Shown here: one piece after another, positions 51,991-63,524 of the stretch
Numbering within the stretch: the first letter of the stretch is position 1
Layout of the letters: each line of letters begins with the position of its first letter
Assembly (NCBI GenBank): GCA_018136815.1
Contig: CM030935.1
Location: 2,392,192-2,456,191, forward strand
DNA length: 64,000 nucleotides
Direction of reading: 5' to 3'
From: Isochrysis galbana
Lineage: Eukaryota > Haptophyta > Isochrysidales > Isochrysidaceae
Made by a program: the position numbers and the translations under genes
Notes under the pieces: generated by a model
Seen by the model: only the letters and a program-made list of their open reading frames with translations
What the model was told of the DNA's origin: nothing
The model's database searches: none

Positions 51991-52194
51991 TGCTCGATAA
52001 CGCAAAAGCGGACGCGACGCCGGAACTAGGCCCGCCGGAACCAAGAAGAGAAAGGGATATAGATACGGCCGAGACAGAAACAACTCCCCCCCGAGATAGA
52101 AGTCAGAGTCTCTGTCTCTGAAAACGAGAAGTATATCTCCAAAATGAACAACATCTGGGTACACACCAACACCAGCAACCAACTGCCTAGGCGA

Positions 52195-52440
52195 AATAAA
52201 AAACCCTTTTAATAGTATCGCCTCGCCCGCGGCACTGACGTTCACTGCTATAGCCACGCCCTTTCCCTTCCCACTCCCTCACTACTCACTACCCGCCTTG
52301 CGGCACCTCCCCTTGTGCTCTACGTCTACGTAGGGGCTCAGGCTCAAGTTGCTGGGCGGGCTGGGTTGCTGGCTTGGACGGGGTGCACCTGCCCCCAACG
52401 AGTGTTCTCGCCCTCCTTCTGTGTCGCTGGGTGACCTGTT
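52195..52440 (+). repeat. A-run dispersed repeat, long copy
   Basis: A-run, CCCTTTTAATAGTATCGCC, CGCCCGCGGC, TATAGCCACGCCC, ACCCGCCTTGCGGC, ACCTCCCCTTGTGCTCTACG, AGGGGCTCAGG, colinear with 8124-8330. Confidence 0.8.
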
Positions 52441-52650
52441 TTTTGTTGGCGTTGCTCGGGTGTCGTGTCATCATCGTTTTTCTGTTGTCACGTGGTGATC
52501 TTGCGCGGTTGGGGATCAAGCATCAAGCTCATGATGGATGATGGGGGATGGGCGAGGGAGTCGGGAGGGCGGAGGGGGGGCGGGGAGCGAGCGTGCGGCG
52601 TGCGTCGTGCTCCGAGTGGGCGCCCGCCCCCGTACCGCCCTTACTCTAAC

Positions 52651-52801
52651 GTAAACAGTTATTTATGTAAAGGACACCGTTTTTCGGCCTGTTTTTGACT
52701 GTTTTATTGTGTATAACGTGTAACGTGTCAGTAACCCAAAAACAGCTGTTTTTTTACTGTTTTTCTTGGGCTGTTGGACTGTTTTACTGTTTTCACACTT
52801 A
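52651..52801. mobile_element. ACTGTTTT word cluster, probable small inverted-repeat element
   Basis: ACTGTTTT/CTGTTTTT and its complement occur at least eight times in 150 bp, bounded by GTAAACAGTT on the left and ACTGTTTTCACACTTAC on the right. The 67-bp repeat shared with 5524-5592 follows at 52808-52877. Confidence 0.5.
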
Positions 52802-52877
52802 CATGTCGGCATACATGCGTCCATTCCCACCCTTCGCACTCGCACGCCACACCGCACTCGCACTCCTCCACAACACA

Positions 52878-53170
52878 ATCTTGTTGACAAGCATCCCTAG
52901 CCACTAGCCACACACACCGGGCACCGGGCGAGCCATGCGCCCACCGCGCCCACCCCCATCATCGCGGGATGGGGGCTCCGTTGCCGATGAGGCGATGAGG
53001 CGCGGCCCCGCGGTTCAAGCTCAAGGAACTAAGGTTATACGGCCACAACAAGAAACAAGACAACAAGACACTCGGACGGGGGCCCGGTCTGCCCGGCAGA
53101 AGGAGAAGAAGAGTACTTTACTTTACTCCGACGAGTCTATACTGGACCTCTATTCACATGACGTATGTGA
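52878..53170. other. 5' flank of the beta-propeller gene
   Basis: Nothing recognised. Confidence 0.5.
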
Positions 53171-56088
53171 ATGAAGATCCTGGAGGGGGCGGAAGAAGAG
53201 GGGCAGGGAGGAGGGGGACGGGGGGAAAGGTTGTGTGGAGAAGAGCGGATGGAGGACTTGTCGTCCGTCACTCGCCCGTCGCACGCGATGGACGAGAGCA
53301 AGCGGTCTGGGCAGGCGAGGCTGAATCGGGCTCTGATTGCCTTAGCTGTCGGTGTTGGCCTCGGTGTTGGCCTCGGGCTCGGGCTCGGGCTCGGGCTTGG
53401 GCTCAGGATGTCGCACTCGCCGCCGCCACCGCTGCCGCTGCCGAACGCGACAGCCATCGAGCTCCGCAGCTTTTCCACGTGCGCAGAGCTGACGACTCGC
53501 CTGGCTGTCACACCCTCTAGTGCATCCACCACCATAGTCCACCTCTCACCGCGGTACACCGGCTACGAGGAGAATGTGATAAGCCTGCCCGAGATGGCAA
53601 TGACAGATGCCCCGGTGATGGCCCAGGGCGGCGCCGCAGCCGAGGGCAGCGACGCGGAGCCAGCGGTAGCCGCGAGCGACTTCTCTTCGACCAACGTCCA
53701 GGTGGAGGGCATCGATGAGGCCGACCTCGTCAAGAATGACGGCCGCTTCATATATGCTGTTGGTGGATCAGAGCTCGTAATAATCCAAGCGCACGATGAA
53801 CGGCGTGTGCGATCTCGCACATCGCTCGCTCAGGATCTTCCGACCGGTGCATCATACGCAGTGGTCGCCGCGGAGGAGGCGCTGCTGCTCTCGGAGGAGC
53901 AGCGACTTGTCGTGATGCTTGTCGCGCAAGTTACGCCCGAGGTTGATCAGCGTAGTTTTGCAGCCGTGCTCGTTCAAACGTGGGACGTCTCGGATGCGTC
54001 GAGCCCGCTTCTGCTGAACACACTGATTCTGGAGGGGAGATACTCTACCGCACGTCTGATTGGCACGCACGTTTACATCGCCGTCAGCAGTGCTGCGCAT
54101 GTTAGTATCCAAGGTGAGCCTGCCCTGCACGTGGCCAGCTTCACGTCTACGTCTTCCAGTAGCTGGTGGAAACAGTGGGTCGAGCTGAAGAATCACCTAC
54201 TCTTCTGGATGCAGGCTCGGGGATGGACATCGACGTGATGCCGGTCGTGTCTTCCGCAGACTCCACTTCTACCGAGGCAAACTTTGTCTCAGCCACCTCA
54301 TGCACCTCGGTCAAGTTCGTGGTAGAGGTGGCGCCACGTTCACTTCTCTTGCTAGGCTCAGTGGATGGCATCGGTGGCAAGCTTGTATCACAATATATGG
54401 CCGCAGTGGGCGCATCCTACGGCAAGGCGGCCGTGATGGCAACCGCATCATCCCTGTACATCGCCTCGTACAACTCTGAGTGGACATGCGCAGAAGCTCC
54501 GGGTTGTGATGGATGGTGGTGCGGCTTTTCATCTCAAAGGCAGTGCAGCTTTTCCGAGTTGAGCGCCATCCTAGCATTTGATGTAGATGGCGCAACGGGC
54601 GCGCTTGCATTAAGGGCGACGGGTAGCGTGCCAGGCTATCTCCTTTCCCAATGGGCAATGAGCGAACACGATGGTCACCTGCGGGTTGCCTACACTCGGA
54701 GCACCTGCGGCGACTGGTGGTGGGGGGCCGGAGGTCCATGCACAGACAATCTAGTTGACATACTCAGGGCCTCGGACCTGGATCTGGCGAGCAGGAGGTC
54801 TCGGCTTCAAGGCCTGGGCGTGGGCGAAACAATCTACGCAGTTCGATTCGAGGGTGACATCGGCTTCGTCGTCACATTCCGTCAGGTCGATCCACTGTTC
54901 ACACTTGACCTCTCCGACCCGTTTTCACCAAAGGTACTCGGAGAGCTAAAGATCACCGGGTATTCAGACTATCTCCACTTGATCGATGACAAGACACTGC
55001 TCGGAATTGGCAAGGAAGCCACAGAAGACGGGCGTGTGCTGGGTGTCAAGCTGGCCCTCTTTGACGTGAGAAACATGAGTGAACCCACAGAGGTGAAACA
55101 ACGGCCCACAGGCTTCGCATCCATGCAAGTCACGCGTGATATCGGCCGTGCCCCCTTTTGTATGTTAGCCCATCATCGGCCCCCCGTTTCTCCTCTTTCC
55201 CCTTTGCACGCACGTTGCTTGCCGCATCTCGTCACGTCCGTCTCCCCTTCTTCAGCTTTCCGTCCTCACCCTTGGCGGGCGGGGCTCATACTCTCTCGTC
55301 GAAGATGATCACCGTGCTCTCTTGTACTCACGCTCGCGCACGCTACTCGTCATCCCCATCACCGAGCGCGAGAGTGACTGGTGTTCTCCTCCGACATTTC
55401 ATGGTGCTAAGGTTTTCGATTTGGGCGGGCGCTCTTTTGAGCAGGTGTGGTGCCATCTATGGGCGTGACTGCGACGGGTCAACGCACACAGCACCCGCAG
55501 CTACGCGTGCCACCTTGCTTATGCACACGATCTGCTTGCCGGCTATCTTCCCCGCCCCCCAACCCCCCCTCTTCTCCCTTCAAGGTTGGTATCATCGAGC
55601 ACGGTCCGGGCCGCTCTTCAGTCGAATTCCACAAGCAATGGCAAGACGGCTCGGAATACGCCGAGCTCTATGGTCACTACTGCGACTCGGCTGGGTGTGC
55701 CGCTGCCACAATCCGCCGTTCGCTATACATCGGCAATGAACTCTACACGATCTCCGACGGCGAGATAAGATCCACTCACATGGAGCATTGGAACACAACG
55801 TTGCGCCTCCCATTGCACACGCGGCAAACGCTCGCGGCTGAAGGCACTTGCACGCTGGATGGCATCGCCCTGCCCTGGGCACGCGTCGCAGCGTCCGCCT
55901 CGGACATTCACTGCACGGACGCTTATTGGCGACCATGCGGGCCTGGCGACCGTGAGCTACGTTCATGCACGTGCGACAGTGTTGGATGGACCTCATTCAA
56001 TTCGCTATTGCACAACGCGCGCAATTGTTGCGGAAATTCTTCTTGCACGTGCGATACCATTTTTGACGCATGCAGATTGTGGTTCTGA
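53171..56088 (+). CDS. Membrane-anchored beta-propeller protein (Beta_propel family)
   Basis: 849 residues from exons 53171-54113, 54215-55128, 55256-55444 and 55585-56088; the introns join in frame, though the second donor (CAA/GTCACG) is weak and GTATGT at 55159 is an alternative. The family, common in archaea and bacteria, forms a secreted propeller of unknown function. Signatures: DFSSTNVQVEGIDEADLVKN, TWDVSDASSPLLL, VGETIYAVRFEGDIGFVVTF, RQVDPLFTLDLSDPFSPKVL, LGGRGSYSLVEDDHRALLY and RRSLYIGNELYTISDGEI. An N-terminal helix (RLNRALIALAVGVGLG, then Gly-Leu repeats) would anchor it, propeller outside. The C-terminal 60 residues are Cys-rich (DRELRSCTCDSVG, CCGNSSCTCD). Internal starts at 53249 or 53288 are possible. 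Confidence 0.85.
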
Positions 56089-57316
56089 GAAGGAGATATC
56101 CATGTGAGTGGGGTATCAAGCGTGAATTATTCTACGTTGGTCTTGCCAGGAGACGGCATTTGAAGTACTATCATGGTGTAGTCGGCATAAAGCCGGACGT
56201 TGGAGCGCGCCGCCAAGGAAAAAAGGTGGGGGGCATCAATCTCCAATGTGCACGCACACGAGCGAACCCCAGCAGCGCGTGGCACCGGGTAGTACTCGGG
56301 GCACCCAAAGCGGTTATCGCATAGCTCCAATGCGCGCGGCCCCGCGTTCGCGCTCCGGACTCATGCCTCCGCTCTCCGGCTCTCCGGCTCGCGCTCGAGC
56401 GCACGTCAGATATGCTCGATTTCGACTTCTAGCGAGGCGACGCTCGTGGCCACGTTGTTTGCGCGCCGCCGCACTCTACAGCCCGCATTGCTGGCTGATA
56501 ACACTACGCCTCCCTCCCGGCGCGGCACCCGTCGTTGCTGCTCGATGATCGCGCCCATGCTAGTGCTGGCTAGGGCGAAGTAGATTTCTACATTACTGAC
56601 TCGGGGCATTTTGGATTTGGATTTGGATGTGCACTAACTCGCAAATTCCTTGCGAACACTGCCACCACCATACACATACTATGTTGCAATCATGAACCAT
56701 TGATAATCATTGATCATTTACCAAGACGTCTAGCTTCTAATAGGTGGACTTCTAGCTCTAGCGCTTCTACCTTGCTCTAGCAGGTTGTAAGAGCAAGGAT
56801 TGATGTATGGCGAATAGGTGCGACTCGTTGGCGGCACGGGAGATGCCGCGCATGCGTTCATAGCACAGCATGAGCGCCGCAGCATAGAGCAAGAAATTGA
56901 ATCTCGTGATGATAGAATTTGTTGTCCGGGTCAAGACTGACCGAGCACGTCGGGAAATCCTTGCTTGGACCTTGTAGTGAAGAAGGACGGTCGTTCGTGT
57001 TGCCATACGGCACGGAAGGAGCGGTCAAGATGACCCTCGAGAGTGCACACTGCCAAAGCCGGCAAGGCGCCGCCATACTTGTCTGCTTGTCGTTCCTATG
57101 AATGCAACATTAGTGAGGTGTGCGTCTCCAACGACATCGTGACGAAGCATACCAAATAAAAAGTACGCATCGCTGCTGACTTTCGGCCGGCCCATCGCAC
57201 CATCAGGCGAAGTCCGCGGGGCGCCTCGCTGTACGAGCCATGTGGGTGCATGTGGACTGGACAAGGCGCGCATGGAGAGCTACAGAGGGGCAGGTGGGGT
57301 AGCAATGCTACGCATA
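56089..57316. other. Intergenic, nothing recognised
   Basis: Short open frames only. A GGATTTGGATTTGGAT repeat lies near 56612. It holds the 3' ends of the convergent neighbours. Confidence 0.5.
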
Positions 57317-60303
57317 TCAGCGCGCCTGATGCCGACGTGCTATTTCGACACGCTCAAGCCTATGCGCTTGCAGGACTCTTTGCCATTCGACCTGCTCCCA
57401 TCCGCTGGGGGCCCGTGACACAATGTGCATCGCCCGTTTCCCGCTCTTCAATGTTGCCGATTCCAAGCCTACGCCGGCTCCAATGTTATCCGCAAGTGAG
57501 CTCTCGCCGTCGGGTGCGCGCTCATGCGAAGTTGCTGAAGCGGCATCAGCCGCACTCGCTAGATCTACTGGCTGGACGGGCAAAATTGAGGCCTTCTTGC
57601 CACCCTTGGAGTCTCGTGCGAGGACTTCGGAAAGACGACTGAGCGCGGAGTCAAAGCCCGGACGCAGCTCGATAGCAGCGATGGCTCGCTGAGGGAGTTT
57701 GAGGGGGCGCCACTCTTTTCCCGCCTTGGCCATCATCTGTTTGAATGGTCGAGCCTCGGAGTCGGACAACATTGTGTATGACGTGCCTACAAGGAGCCGG
57801 TAAAACTTTGAAAGTCAGCTCTATCAGGTTTCGACGGAAAAGATGATTGAAGAAAGGAGGCTATTGGTGCTCCATGACTTGTCGAGCAAGGGATAGATAT
57901 GGAGTCCGGGGCAAATCGCTATGCGGAGGGAGGGAGCTTTCGCAGGCTGTGAAGATTTGCCGTTGAAGTTCCGAAGGTCGGGAAGTTGGATGCGTCCAAA
58001 AAGTGGTTGAGATTGGAGGTCAAGTACGTGACAACTGTGCCGTGTGACGCACCTTTACGCCCGGCTCGCGCGGTTCTACCAACTCGATGAAGATAAGAGC
58101 GGATATTCGTTGGTGGATCGTAGTTGATGACAGCCTCGATGGTGTCTGCGTCGATCCCTCGTGACATCGCGTCAGAAGCCACGACGACACCGGCGGTGCC
58201 CGCGCGCATGGCAGCCAAGGTCTCGTGGCGCTGTTTGGCAGGTACGGCGCTAGAGTACTCACACGAGGAAATGCCAAGCAGTTGCAGCAGTCGGGCAAGC
58301 CGATGGGTGGCTTCTACTGAGGAGGTGAAAATAAGTACAACGCCAGTGCGATTTGCCGACGAGTCCATGATAGGGGTTTCAACAGCTGAGCGTGAACCTT
58401 GTCCTTGCGTCGATCCGGAATCGCCAGCTGCATTTCGATGAGTGAACGCATCGCTTGAATTCCGATTATGATCCTGAGATTCATTACCGCTATCGCTGCT
58501 GCCGTCATCACTGCTGCCGCTATCGTCTGTTGCACTGCTGGCATTGCTTTGCCTTGCCTCGTCCACCTCGTTGAGATCACCCTCCGTACCGGAGTGAGCG
58601 GGGTCGACCCGCCTTCGCTTTACCCCGCTGCCGGAGTCCTCGCGCGCGTCGGCAGTCGCTGGTCCTCGCCATTTTGTATCGCGCCAGTAGGGTACTCCGG
58701 GTTTTGAAGCAGAATTCATCCATCGCAGAAGTAGGAGGAGGATGAGCGGCTTATCCTATGAGGGGTGTACACATGCAGAGAGATTACGAATCTGGGCTTC
58801 TAGAATGAGGTGTGGAGGGTAGAGAACTGGGCACGCGTAGCAATCGTGAGTTGATGGAACTGCTTCGCAAGATAGGCATTCGACCCAGACCTGCGCAGGG
58901 CACGAGATCATCCATTCTCGCAGAGTGGCCGGCGTCGCGTATCTGGCCCCTGAAACACATAAATATGAGGCGCGCTCTAGCCTTAGTGGCGCTAATTTGG
59001 CTGCAGAGCGAGTCAGCGTCGCTGAGAACAACAATTTCGTTAGCGGGTCGGTAGCGATACCACTGCCGGCTAGGCTTGATTCGCTGCCATCACCAGCTGC
59101 TGCGGCGCCAAAGCATCTGGCAAAGGCAAGCGGTCCTCCGCGTGCAAACGCATGCATAGTTCCTACAAGAGGCCGTTGCGTGGACTCTCGGGTCCTCATT
59201 TCCCGTGATACTTCGCCTTCCCCGTTATTAACTGCGTGGGCATTCGGCGCCACATTCCCGACGTACGCTGCATCCAGCAGGAGAGGTAGCCATGACTGGA
59301 ACCCGTGCATGAGTAACCGATCAGCTTCATCAATCACAAGCCACCGCAAGTGCTGTAGCGTGAAGCCGCCACCAGCGCGAAGATGCTCCACCAACCGCCC
59401 AGGGGTTGCAACAAGGACATCAATAGCAGAACTACCACCTGGCCTACTCTGATGAGCAGCTTTCGATGTGCAAGACGAGTAGACCATGGTGGGTCCGCAA
59501 TGCTTGCCAAGCAGCATCTCGCGTTCCTCTTCCCAAGATGCGCCATCCATTCCGACTGCGAGGCCAACACGGAGCGGCAGCTGCTCGCACAAAGACGAGA
59601 AGACTCCATGCACTTGCGTCGCAAGTCCACGCGTCGGCAGTAGGACAAGCGCACGAAGCCGTCTTATGCACGACGCCGACAGCAAGTGCTGCAATATGGG
59701 GAGTGAGTAAGCCAGGGTCTTGCCTGAGCCTGTAGGTGCGCAACAGCAAATGTCGCCCGGGATGCCTGCGGCTGCAGCGGCCAAGACCATGGGCACAACT
59801 GTGGCCTGGACTGGGAAGCAGCGCCGAACACCCAGTCGCACGACGGCCGCCTCGAGCCGCGGATCCAAGGCCAGGGCGCTGATTGGTGGCGTACGCTCGC
59901 CAATGATGCGAGCATTGGCTGATCGCATCCATGGAGGTAGCTCCGCCTCGTCAGTCACTCCATCTGCGCTAGCGGGCTGAGCGTGGTGGAAGGCAGCATG
60001 AGATGCGGCGGGGCTCACCGGCGCACCCTCAGACCGCCCATCTGTCTCGGCCGCCTCCTGTTTGGTCTGCCCCGACCAGGTGAAATCTGGCTCCGACAAA
60101 GCGCCTTCCGACTCCGACTCATCGCTCTCACCACCCTTGGACTCTGCGGCGCCCTCTGCGGCTGCAAGCCGGGGGCGAGCAGCGGGATGGGCGGGCGGCG
60201 AGTCAGCCAGCTGGATCTGGATCGCCCGCTCTCCCTCCAGCGCCAGCTCGAGCCCGATGAAGGGGTCCTCTTCGTCCCCCCCCTGTGATGCCGGTGAGCT
60301 CAT
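57317..60303 (-). CDS. DEAD-box RNA helicase, DDX51/Dbp6-like
   Basis: 861 residues from exons 60303-58891, 58755-58053 and 57786-57317, in frame across GT-AG introns of 135 and 266 nt. Dbp6/DDX51 helicases act in early 60S ribosomal subunit assembly in the nucleolus. Motifs: Q-motif region RRCFPVQATVVP, Walker A APTGSGKT at 189-196, PTRGLATQV, VATPGRLVEHL, VIDEADRL (DEAD at 325-328), SATLTRSA. In the second RecA domain: VVLIFTSSVEATHRLARLL, VVVASDAMSRGIDAD and YLHRVGRTARAGRKG, then the family-typical SYTMLSDSEARPFKQMM that only appears after splicing the last intron. An acidic Ser-rich insert of about 100 residues sits between the PLILLLLLRWM strand and motif IV. The start is the first in-frame ATG; upstream is GTG only. 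Confidence 0.88.
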
Positions 60304-60571
60304 CGCCCACGTCCACTGCCGACGCGCGGCCCCGCGCCGTCTCCTCACAGCTTTCTCGATTAGATTAGAGTAGAGGCTGCCGCTTCATGGGCATGCCCCA
60401 TTTCTATGGGTGAAAATGAAAATCGGCCCGTTGACAACTAGAGGTGGCTGCCACTGGATAAAAGATGCCCCTAGGCATGCTGTGCGCCGACATGTGCTTT
60501 TTTTTTCTGATTGATGCACATGGTGACTCACAATGACATTTTACATACGCACGCGCACGGAACCAGGAGCC
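60304..60571. promoter_or_regulatory. 5' flank of the helicase gene
   Basis: Expected promoter region; no specific motif identified. Confidence 0.3.
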
Positions 60572-61717
60572 TCATGGACAGGCCCCAACGTCGGAGGCGG
60601 CGCCGGAGGCACAAACACCACTCTCAAGGCCCACAACGAGGGCACTAGCCACTGAAACGGGACTCTTGCGCCACTTCACACACTCTCTCTTCTTGCACCA
60701 CCCTTTCTTCAAGTTCCCACAGTTGTCACACAACATGAACCCCTCCCACGGACACGGAACAATCGCACACATGCACACATCCTTGCACGCTACGAAGGCG
60801 TCACGCCGAACACGAGACCGCTCCTCATCTTCGGCGCGCTTCTCCAGCCGCGCGGCCTTCTTTCTTTGAGCTGCATCCTCTACCTTTGCTGCCTCTTGCT
60901 GCCTCTTTTGCTTCTCTCCCCACATGTCCCTAAGAGTGAAAGATCCGGACAATTGCACCAGCCGCCTACGCGCACGCACGGGACTCGCACTGTCGCCGTC
61001 AGCCGCATCAGAGTCATCATCCGACCCAGTGCCACCCTGCCGCGCGCTCGGGGCGTCTGAACTCAACGACAACACTCCACGCGAAGGATCATACGGCGCT
61101 TGTGCCTTCTCCTCAAGCTTCTTTGCAAATTGCTCCAGCTGCTGCAGCTTCGCATTCGCCGCTGCTAGACTTCCGCGCCGCAAACCCGGCGGCGTGCGCT
61201 TGGCCTCTGCCAAAGAGGATGGACCGGGTGAAGACACCGAAGCGTCCCTCCGGGCCGCGGCCAACTCTGCATCTTGATCAACAAAATTGGATCGGTCCAC
61301 TAGCTGAGGGCACAACCTGTTACCTGCGATGCCAACACGCTTCCACGCCTTGATGATGTCGTACCTATCGCACCAGGAGAACCACATGCCGGGGACTCCC
61401 AAGCGCTTGCTACCCCCCAATATGCCTAGGAAGTCAGCAAGGGCGAGGTGGCTGAGTGGGTGGCCGTGCACGGCCAAGTGTGCATCCTTGTAAGCGTCCC
61501 TAGCCTTATTATATGACCTGTGAAATGAAGAGTTGAACTGGTCCAAAGCTTGCAAGAAGCCCGAGGTGCCTGACTCCTCCGTGAAGATACGTATGCCAAG
61601 CTCTGCTGCAGGCCCGCTGGTCTTACGTAGAAGGTCGTCGCTAAAGCGAGAGCAGTGGTTGTCCAACATGAGGACAACCGGGCGCTGAATGGGCTCACCA
61701 CCTGTGGCTGCCTCCAC
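60572..61717 (-). pseudogene. Pogo/Tigger-like DDE transposase, C-terminal half with Cys-rich tail
   Basis: The 381-codon frame begins without an ATG and lacks the first half of the catalytic domain. VVLMLDNHCSRFSDDLL contains the second catalytic Asp; IRIFTEESGTSGFLQALDQF, then FHRSYNKARDAYKD, is the conserved end of DDE_1 (pogo-type) domains. After this come an alternating charged region (about residues 160-330) and a Cys-rich segment (CMCAIVPCPWEGFMLCDNCG, KKGWCKKRECVKW) that may bind zinc. It could be the last exon of a transposase or a domesticated gene; the frame itself is intact. Confidence 0.6.
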
Positions 61718-62511
61718 TGCGCTGCCTGGTGTGGTTAGTTTTCGCCCTGTTTGGTTTAGTTTGTGTGTGTCCGTGTGACGGCAGCCTTTTTGGAGCCCCT
61801 GTGTTGTAGTCCCTCGTGCCTACCTTGGACCTAAGAAGCTCTCGTTCTCATTCTCTCTCTTCCACTAGCTCGCTAGCTAGCCTCGTCCCTACCCTCCAAC
61901 GCCGCGCGTTGCGAGCCTCCGAACCTCCGTCTACCTCTTCGCTCCTAGCACTCGATGGCAGACACAGTCAGACCCGACTCCTACTATGACCTCTCAGACA
62001 TATTCCCGCAAGCAACAACCAACGACTCTTTCACGGCCGCGTCAGCTGCCTGCTCGATCGAACGGCCCTCTGCCTATGAGCCAGTAGTCATCGCATGTTC
62101 GACATTGATGGGCTGGCTGCTCGAGGCGCGGGGGCCGTCCAAGGTCTCGTGGATTTCTTCAACCGTGCCCGCGAGCTCCTCTTCCTCCTCTGCCTCCTTC
62201 TCCTTGTCCCTCAGCCCTCCCAGGTCCTTGTCGCCCGAGTCATCGCCGCGCGGAGGGGGAGGGTCAAGTCGCTGCTCACCGCCAGCGGCTATCGCGCGCG
62301 TCCTCTTCGAAGCTGCGCGCGCGAAGGACGAGAAGGTGTGCGGTGCATGGCGCGTCGCGCCTCTACTCAGGCATGGGCCATCCATGGCGGGCTTGAGGCA
62401 CAGGGCACATGCGGGGGGGCATCACCTCCGCGCATTGCGGGGGGGGGGAGGGGGGGGCGCGTCGCGCAAGGGTTTTTTTTTGGGCGAGCCACTGGGAGCG
62501 GCGAACTCTGA
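61718..62511. other. Intergenic, one doubtful open frame
   Basis: An ATG at 61955 opens a Ser/Pro-rich plus-strand frame, MADTVRPDSYYDLSDIFPQA and onward, that runs into repeats. It could be a first exon but has no recognisable domain. G-rich runs occur at 62411-62457. Confidence 0.3.
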
Positions 62512-62602
62512 CCCAAATATCCACGAAATATCCGCGGATATCTTCGCCCGCCAAAGCCGCCCAAATATCCAAGAGATATATCCGGATATATCCGCCAACC
62601 CC
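62512..62602. repeat. ATATCC word cluster
   Basis: AAATATCC, GGATATC and GATATATCC recur about eight times in both orientations within 90 bp. Confidence 0.6.
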
Positions 62603-62604
62603 TA

Positions 62605-62850
62605 TTGTCTGAGTGTTTCAACAATGGCATTGTGTATAGTTTGGCTATGTGTTTCCATTCTTCGTTTGTGATGTTCAGTCGCCTCTCCCATGCTAGTCTC
62701 GCCGCTTGCGGGACGTTACTCCGGGTCGCTTTAAGCGTGGCCTTGGTAATATCTGCGACTGTTATCGCGTCTAGCGCGATCTTTCCTTTTCGTATGGCAT
62801 ATTCATCCGCAAGGGGGTGGGATGAGCAAGGTATCGTCAACGAGTTCCGC
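62605..62850 (-). pseudogene. LINE fragment, probable region C-terminal to reverse transcriptase
   Basis: The minus strand encodes ITKATLKATRSNVPQAARLA, then WERRLNITNEEWKHIAKL. The WE-x-x-L-x-I...EEWxxI pattern is common just after the reverse transcriptase of non-LTR retrotransposons. The frame breaks on both sides. Confidence 0.4.
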
Positions 62851-63254
62851 ATGCAATGGGAACTGCGCCAGTCGTTCCCGCTGCACTTTATCGTCTTCAA
62901 GCAATGCGCGTCGCATCTCTCTCATGAAGCCGATGTAGAACAGATCTTCTTTCTCTCTCGCCGGTCGACTCGCAGATCCGAACATGCTTCCGGAAAACCT
63001 CACCCGATTGCCACCCGCGTGCACGCTTCAATGGCAAGGCGTACAAGCCGCCATGCGATGCGATTTTAGTCCGCTACATGAAGCTCTTCACGAAAGCTGG
63101 GCAGCACGCTGAGGATCTGAATGCTGACGGCGAAAAAGAAGAGGAGACGGACAATGTTCAGTAGTTTGTTCAGTAGCCATCAGACGTCCGACATGTGTAT
63201 GTGTGTGCATAGACGCATTTACATACGTATATAATAGCTATATATAGCGAGAAG
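62851..63254. other. Intergenic, nothing recognised
   Basis: No supported gene. Confidence 0.45.
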
Positions 63255-63405
63255 CGACTCGAGTAATCTCCATTACTTGATTATTTTTGGGCGCGAATTT
63301 GGACGAGTAATCGTCATTGACTACTTCAGAATTGCAAGTAATCAAGTGTTGATTACTACCTTAAGCCCCTAGTAATCAGGGCAAGTAGTGGACTACTCAT
63401 TGTAT
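63255..63405. mobile_element. AGTAATC word cluster, probable small inverted-repeat element
   Basis: AGTAATC/GATTACT and close variants (AGTAGTC, ACTACTC) occur about ten times in both orientations over 150 bp, with GAGTAATC near the left end and GACTACTC near the right. Confidence 0.5.
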
Positions 63406-63409
63406 TCTA

Positions 63410-63524
63410 GGTGAGGCTTGCTCAGGAGCCGTACCCGGCTCCTGTAGTCAGTCCATCTCCACAAAGGAGTGGGGGGGGGGGGTCTCCTGCCCCGCCATGG
63501 GTGAACAGAGTATGAACTTCGTTG
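63410..63524 (+). mobile_element. Hairpin-ended dispersed repeat, diverged copy
   Basis: GCCCCGCCATGGGTGAACAG, then AGTATGAACTTCGTTG, corresponds to the 3' end of the family with several mismatches. Confidence 0.55.
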
